A DNA stretch of 15,478 bases, taken from NCBI GenBank assembly GCA_947040475.1, contig CAMRBT010000016.1, forward strand, positions 1 through 15,478. The letters are read 5' to 3'. Below are positions 12,425 to 15,478 of the stretch, piece by piece. Both the position numbers and the translations under genes were made by a program. The notes beneath the pieces are model-generated. The model ran no database searches and was not told where the DNA came from. It saw only the letters and a list, made by a program, of their open reading frames with translations. Numbering within the stretch: position 1 is the first letter of the stretch; each line of letters starts with the position of its first letter. Source of the stretch: an uncultured Brevinema sp. Lineage in GTDB: Bacteria; Spirochaetota; Brevinematia; Brevinematales; Brevinemataceae.

Positions 12425-14002
12425 ATGTTTTTCATTACCTTTATCTCCTTGTTTTTGTTAACCTCAAATGTCTATTCCAATAACTATACGATTCAAAGAA
12501 ATGAATCGCTATGGGTGATTGCTAACAAAAAAGACGTTGCATTGTCTGATTTAAGAAAATTAAATGATATATATAGCGATAATGTGCAAATTGGTCAGAA
12601 GATATATGTTCCTTCTTCAATTTCTAACTACACTGTAAAAGCAGGAGACTCTTTTCAAAGTATATCAGATACATTTGGGGCACAAGTCACACATATTGTT
12701 ACCTTAAATAATCTCTCCGAAAACCATGTTATTGAAGGGCAAGTGTTGAGAATACCTTTAACAAAAACTCCAGTTAGTACGCCTGTTGTAGTAGCAAAAC
12801 CAACTCCTCCACCCGTGAAAATAAGAGCTGTTACTTACAGAGTCAAAAGAGGGGACACTTTAGGTGGGGTGGCTGTAAGATATAAAACTTCTATAGCAAA
12901 ACTAAAACAATTAAATAAAAAAAGATCTAGCTCTATTTATGTTGGTGAAAAATTAATTGTTGGTAACAAAGTTGTTCCTCAACAAACTAAAACTGCTACT
13001 ACCATAAAAAAAACAATTCATAAAGTTAGATCTGGTGAAACATTGGGTCAAATAGCTATTGACTACGGTGTTCCTTTAAAAGATATTTTAAAATGGAATA
13101 ACAAAAAGAGAACAAGCGTTTATGTTAATGAAAAATTAACTATTTATCCCAAAAACACAAAAACTAAAGCCACATCTAATGTTAAATATAAAAATATTAA
13201 ATATACAGTAAGAAGAGGGGAAAACCTTTCTTATATTGCAGCAAAATTTGGCACTACTCCTTCTCAGCTCAAAAAAAACAATAAGAAAAGAAGTGATAAA
13301 ATACTAGTAGGAGAAATTTTAAATATTTCTGTGAAAGTCACTAAAGATTTGGAACATTCTTCTAAGAATCGTACTGCAAACACAAAACTAATTAGATATA
13401 AAGTTAGAAGGGGTGATACTTTAGATGGTATTGCTATCAAAAACAAAGTATCTCGATCTCAGATGTTATCTTGGAATAATAAAAGAAACACTCGTATTTA
13501 TGTAGGGGAATCATTAAAATTATATGTTTCTAACAAGAGTAGATCAAAAACCACAACTCCAAAAAGCAGTAAAAAAGCTGAATACGTTAGAAGTAGATCA
13601 GGAACAGGGATAAAAACTAATAAATTTAAAAATGTCCCTTTACCTATTAAATTATCTCAGGTCTTATCAGCAGCAACTTCAGGACGAGGTGTTGATATAA
13701 CCTTAAAATCAAAGTCCACTTTAGAAGCACCTATACAAGCGAAGGTACAATATGCTGGCTATATTAATACCTTACAAAATGTTGTTATCTTAAAAATTTC
13801 TGAAGATAGAACTATTGTATACGCTGGTATGGATAGACTAAATGTAAAAACAGGTCAAGATATATCCAAAGGATACACCATAGGCTCTGTAGGACTTAAT
13901 CAAATTGATAAAACCCATAAATTATATATGGAAATGAGAGATAAAGAAAAAATAGTGAATGCATTATATTCCTATAAAGAATTAGCTAAAAAACAAAAAT
14001 AA
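12425..14002 (+). CDS. Exported protein with six LysM repeats and a degenerate LytM (M23-like) C-terminal domain
   Basis: LysM modules bind peptidoglycan; this protein probably sits on the cell wall in the periplasm. The ATG at 12425 has GGAG 6 bases upstream and begins a clear signal peptide (FFITFISLFLLTSNVYS/NN). A GTG at 12380 in the same frame would bury it and lacks a ribosome site. In the 525-residue protein six LysM modules lie near 20-63, 68-112, 137-180, 198-241, 259-303 and 324-368, each opening with YxVxxGDTL-like residues. Modules 3-6 are lysine-rich and close to each other (NNKKR, YVGE). Residues 418-515 follow the M23/LytM strand pattern (LEAPIQAKVQYAG, TIVYAGMDRLNVKTGQDISKGYTIGSVG). 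The zinc ligands are missing: no HxxxD, and LYMEM replaces HLHFE. It is therefore likely non-enzymatic, like EnvC or NlpD, possibly activating an amidase (inference). Confidence 0.88.
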   Translation: MFFITFISLFLLTSNVYSNNYTIQRNESLWVIANKKDVALSDLRKLNDIYSDNVQIGQKIYVPSSISNYTVKAGDSFQSISDTFGAQVTHIVTLNNLSENHVIEGQVLRIPLTKTPVSTPVVVAKPTPPPVKIRAVTYRVKRGDTLGGVAVRYKTSIAKLKQLNKKRSSSIYVGEKLIVGNKVVPQQTKTATTIKKTIHKVRSGETLGQIAIDYGVPLKDILKWNNKKRTSVYVNEKLTIYPKNTKTKATSNVKYKNIKYTVRRGENLSYIAAKFGTTPSQLKKNNKKRSDKILVGEILNISVKVTKDLEHSSKNRTANTKLIRYKVRRGDTLDGIAIKNKVSRSQMLSWNNKRNTRIYVGESLKLYVSNKSRSKTTTPKSSKKAEYVRSRSGTGIKTNKFKNVPLPIKLSQVLSAATSGRGVDITLKSKSTLEAPIQAKVQYAGYINTLQNVVILKISEDRTIVYAGMDRLNVKTGQDISKGYTIGSVGLNQIDKTHKLYMEMRDKEKIVNALYSYKELAKKQK

Positions 14003-14120
14003 ACGGAATTATCCGTTAAAGGACTTATAAAGATTTGTTAATTTATGAAAACAGATATGTTAAGCGAATAATATTTATCAATATAAAGTAGGTATAAAGT
14101 TATTACTAAATACTACACAC

Positions 14121-14150
14121 TGCTTTATGATATAGTCCAATTGTGATAAT
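14121..14150 (+). promoter_or_regulatory. Candidate promoter of rnpB
   Basis: An extended -10, TGTGATAAT (14142-14150), follows a weak TGCTTT (14121-14126) at 18 bases. Transcription would start near 14157, just before the 5' strand of the RNase P RNA P1 stem at 14166. The rest of the 14003-14165 gap shows only a short 6-bp hairpin at 14002-14017 without a T-run. Confidence 0.4.
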
Positions 14151-14165
14151 TTTACAAAAATAAAT

Positions 14166-14534
14166 AAATACCAATAGTGAAAACGCTCATATTCTATATT
14201 TTTATAGATGAGAGAGGAAAGTCTGGACCTTAAAAAACCAAGAAACGGTTAAGAGCCGTCCATATAATTTATTATATGAGGGAAAGTGTCACAGAAAATA
14301 AACAGTGAAATCTTTTAACGAAGACCACAATGGTGAAAAGGTGGGGTAAGAGCCTACCGCTCTTCTTATAAAAGAAGAGGCATGACAAACCCTTCTTAAG
14401 GCAAGATTAAGCAGTATGTACTATCATTGGTTTTATGATTTCATACGGGTAGATCGCAAAAATTTTATTAGTAATAATAATAATAAGACAGATGTTTTCT
14501 TAAAAACAGAATCCGGCTTATACTATTGGTATTT
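14166..14534 (+). ncRNA. rnpB: RNase P RNA (bacterial type A-like)
   Basis: This is the catalytic RNA that removes 5' leaders from pre-tRNAs. The conserved blocks occur in order: GAGAGGAAAGTCTGGACC (14212-14229), GTGTCACAGAAAAT near 14287, GGTGAAAAGG followed by GGGGTAAGAGCCTACCGC near 14331-14360, and ACAGAATCCGGCTTATA near 14507-14523. The ends are set by a perfect 13-bp P1 stem, AAATACCAATAGT (14166-14178) with ACTATTGGTATTT (14522-14534). The core pairing CTGGA (14223-14227) with TCCGG (14512-14516) shows a compensated change from the common GGG:CCC. An AAT triplet run (about 14472-14485) lies in a variable helix. About 369 nt is the normal size. A frame that reads back to 14416 from the downstream gene overlaps this RNA and is not a real extension. 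Confidence 0.95.
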
Positions 14535-14556
14535 TATTTTTTTTATCGGAGGTAGC

Positions 14557-14877
14557 ATGAGTATCAAACCTATTAACATGATGATGGCTATTACTCAATC
14601 TCAAACCCTTAAACCACCAGATTCTGATCATAATATTAAATATGCTCAACATGCTCAAACAATTGTAAATCAACACCAAAAAAACAAAGAATCTGTTGTA
14701 CGAATACCTGATGATGAAAATCATACAGAAATTATGGATACTATTAAACAAGGCATGAACGATTTTCAAGAAGATTCAAATGACTCTCAACATCATCACA
14801 AAGAAGAAGATCTTGATATCCCTGAAAAATCTTTATTAGATGATGATAATGGACATTCTATTGATATTATAGGTTAA
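14557..14877 (+). CDS. Small acidic conserved-looking protein downstream of rnpB
   Basis: This 106-residue protein is not recognised with certainty. It starts at the ATG at 14557, which has GGAGG 5 bases upstream. It opens MSIKPINMMMAITQSQ, ends GHSIDIIG, and is rich in Asp, Glu, His, Asn and Gln with no membrane segment or signal. The MSIKPI-like start and HxIDI-like end recall small uncharacterised proteins I associate with spirochaetes and some Firmicutes, but this is memory, not a search. The C-terminal half (DDENH to QHHHKEEDLDI) looks disordered. Only 22 bases separate it from the rnpB P1 stem and no promoter is visible between them, so it may be translated from an rnpB read-through transcript. 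A strong terminator follows its stop. Confidence 0.75.
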   Translation: MSIKPINMMMAITQSQTLKPPDSDHNIKYAQHAQTIVNQHQKNKESVVRIPDDENHTEIMDTIKQGMNDFQEDSNDSQHHHKEEDLDIPEKSLLDDDNGHSIDIIG

Positions 14878-14895
14878 ACATATAAATATTTACAT

Positions 14896-14927
14896 AAAAA
14901 AAAGAGAGCTTAGACTCTCTTTTTTTT
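14896..14927. terminator. Bidirectional intrinsic terminator
   Basis: AGAGAG (14903-14908) and CTCTCT (14915-14920) enclose a 6-base loop, with a run of A on the left and a run of T on the right that extend the stem and supply a U-tract on both strands. It sits between the convergent small ORF (stop 14877) and DUF302 gene (stop 14932), so it can end both transcripts. Confidence 0.9.
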
Positions 14928-14931
14928 GTTT

Positions 14932-15366
14932 TTAATTTAAATGTAGAATTTTATTTAAGAGCATCTTTATAAAAGATAATTTGTTTTTTTGATCAGGAGA
15001 GGCTTTAAGTTCCTTTTCATATTTTTTTATGTCTGGCATGGCTACCCATGTATTTCCTTTAGAATCATCATATATCGCTACTTCAAATGGTAAATGAATA
15101 CTCCAAGCAGGATTTTCTTGCATGAGGGAAGTGTTTAGCTGTGCATTACCAAATATCATAACAATAGAAGGAGGCATATATAGTTTATTAAGTCTAGCAG
15201 ATTTAGCATGATCTATACTTATAAGAATTTCTAAGCTATTATCTGCCATAACTTTTTTTATTTTTTGTATCGTTGTTTCATGATCAAAGATTGATTTTTT
15301 ATACAAAGTGTGTGAAAAAAGTGAAGAATTTAACAGCACTAAAAAACATAATATCAATAATTTCAT
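14932..15366 (-). CDS. Exported DUF302 domain protein
   Basis: This 144-residue protein has a Sec signal peptide (KLLILCFLVLLNSSLFS/HT) and a single DUF302 (TT1751-like) domain at about 45-112. The family pattern is clear: ISIDHAKSARLNKLYMPPSIVMIFGN, then LNTSLMQENPAWSIHLPFEVAIYDD and NTWVAMPD. The function of DUF302 is not established. The fold is small alpha/beta, and the conserved D52-H53 and M82 could bind a ligand or metal. Exported copies are common. AGGAG lies 8 bases before the ATG at 15366. The gene is single, with its own candidate promoter, and ends at the bidirectional terminator. Confidence 0.88.
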   Translation of the reverse strand: MKLLILCFLVLLNSSLFSHTLYKKSIFDHETTIQKIKKVMADNSLEILISIDHAKSARLNKLYMPPSIVMIFGNAQLNTSLMQENPAWSIHLPFEVAIYDDSKGNTWVAMPDIKKYEKELKASPDQKNKLSFIKMLLNKILHLN

Positions 15367-15413
15367 CTATAAACTCCTAAATGAATATAATATATTCTTA
15401 TATCATATTCAAA

Positions 15414-15442
15414 AAGATAATCTATTAAATCCTAAAAGTCAA
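15414..15442 (-). promoter_or_regulatory. Candidate promoter of the DUF302 gene
   Basis: Minus-strand TTGACT (15442-15437) and TATCTT (15419-15414) are 17 bases apart, giving a leader of about 40 bases. A second match (TTGAAT-N17-TATATT) lies closer to the gene but would start transcription at the ribosome binding site, so the upstream one is preferred. The last 36 bases of the window show nothing recognisable. Confidence 0.5.
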
Positions 15443-15478
15443 TTTATGATATTAGATTTATTTAACTCTAAGCTTATA

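Noticed and set aside
14002..14017. Hairpin AACGGA/TCCGTT as a terminator of the LysM gene
   Set aside because: The stem is only 6 bp and is followed by AAAGGA rather than a T-run.
14471..14486. AAT triplet run as a microsatellite phase-variation tract
   Set aside because: It is inside a variable helix of the RNase P RNA, where copy changes would not switch a reading frame.
14416..14556. N-terminal extension of the small acidic ORF back to 14416
   Set aside because: It lies inside the RNase P RNA, including its 3' conserved block. The ATG at 14557 has a strong GGAGG site.

Overview
The window is AT-rich (roughly 30% GC by eye) and comes from a bacterium with two membranes and flagella. The best guess is a spirochaete, of the Brevinema or Brachyspira kind. 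The reasons are a spirochaete-sized FliD (664 residues), several Sec signal peptides, a periplasmic LysM/LytM protein and the overall base composition. This placement is an inference; the window contains no 16S rRNA or other decisive marker. Strong Shine-Dalgarno sites (AAGGAG, GGAGG, AGAGG) precede most genes and were used to correct several starts.

Layout. Positions 1-2292 (minus strand) hold the information-processing operon rimP-nusA-infB; infB runs off the left edge. Its likely promoter (TTGACA-N17-TATAAT) lies in the 3' end of the upstream aldo/keto reductase gene, and a perfect 11-bp hairpin sits just inside the predicted mRNA. Positions 2367-5397 (minus) carry the aldo/keto reductase and fliD, each with its own candidate promoter. 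Positions 5500-7057 (minus) are a compact four-gene operon: two rhodaneses, rpiB and an SRPBCC-like protein. Positions 7164-10848 (plus) hold a GH57 glucan enzyme, then a Wzm/Wzt-type polysaccharide ABC exporter and an unrecognised exported protein. A nicotinamide phosphoribosyltransferase (nadV) follows at 10851-12254 on the minus strand, converging on that unit with only 2 bases between. Positions 12425-14877 (plus) hold a six-LysM protein with a degenerate LytM-like C-terminus, the RNase P RNA gene and a small acidic ORF. A bidirectional terminator separates these from a DUF302 gene (minus) at the right edge.

How the genes fit together. Most of the window is housekeeping: translation initiation and transcription elongation, tRNA processing, NAD salvage and pentose phosphate metabolism. 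The envelope and motility genes are the more distinctive part. FliD carries an apparent Sec signal peptide, unexpected for a protein normally exported by the flagellar type III apparatus. fliD and the LysM/LytM gene both have a sigma-28-like CCGATAT element at a similar distance from the start codon. The GH57 enzyme lies beside a glycan exporter and has a shortened interval between its two catalytic residues. No CRISPR array, insertion sequence, phage gene, tRNA or clear sign of recent transfer was seen. I found no obvious new defence or mobile system; the unusual points are in the flagellar cap, the exporter cluster and the transcript architecture.
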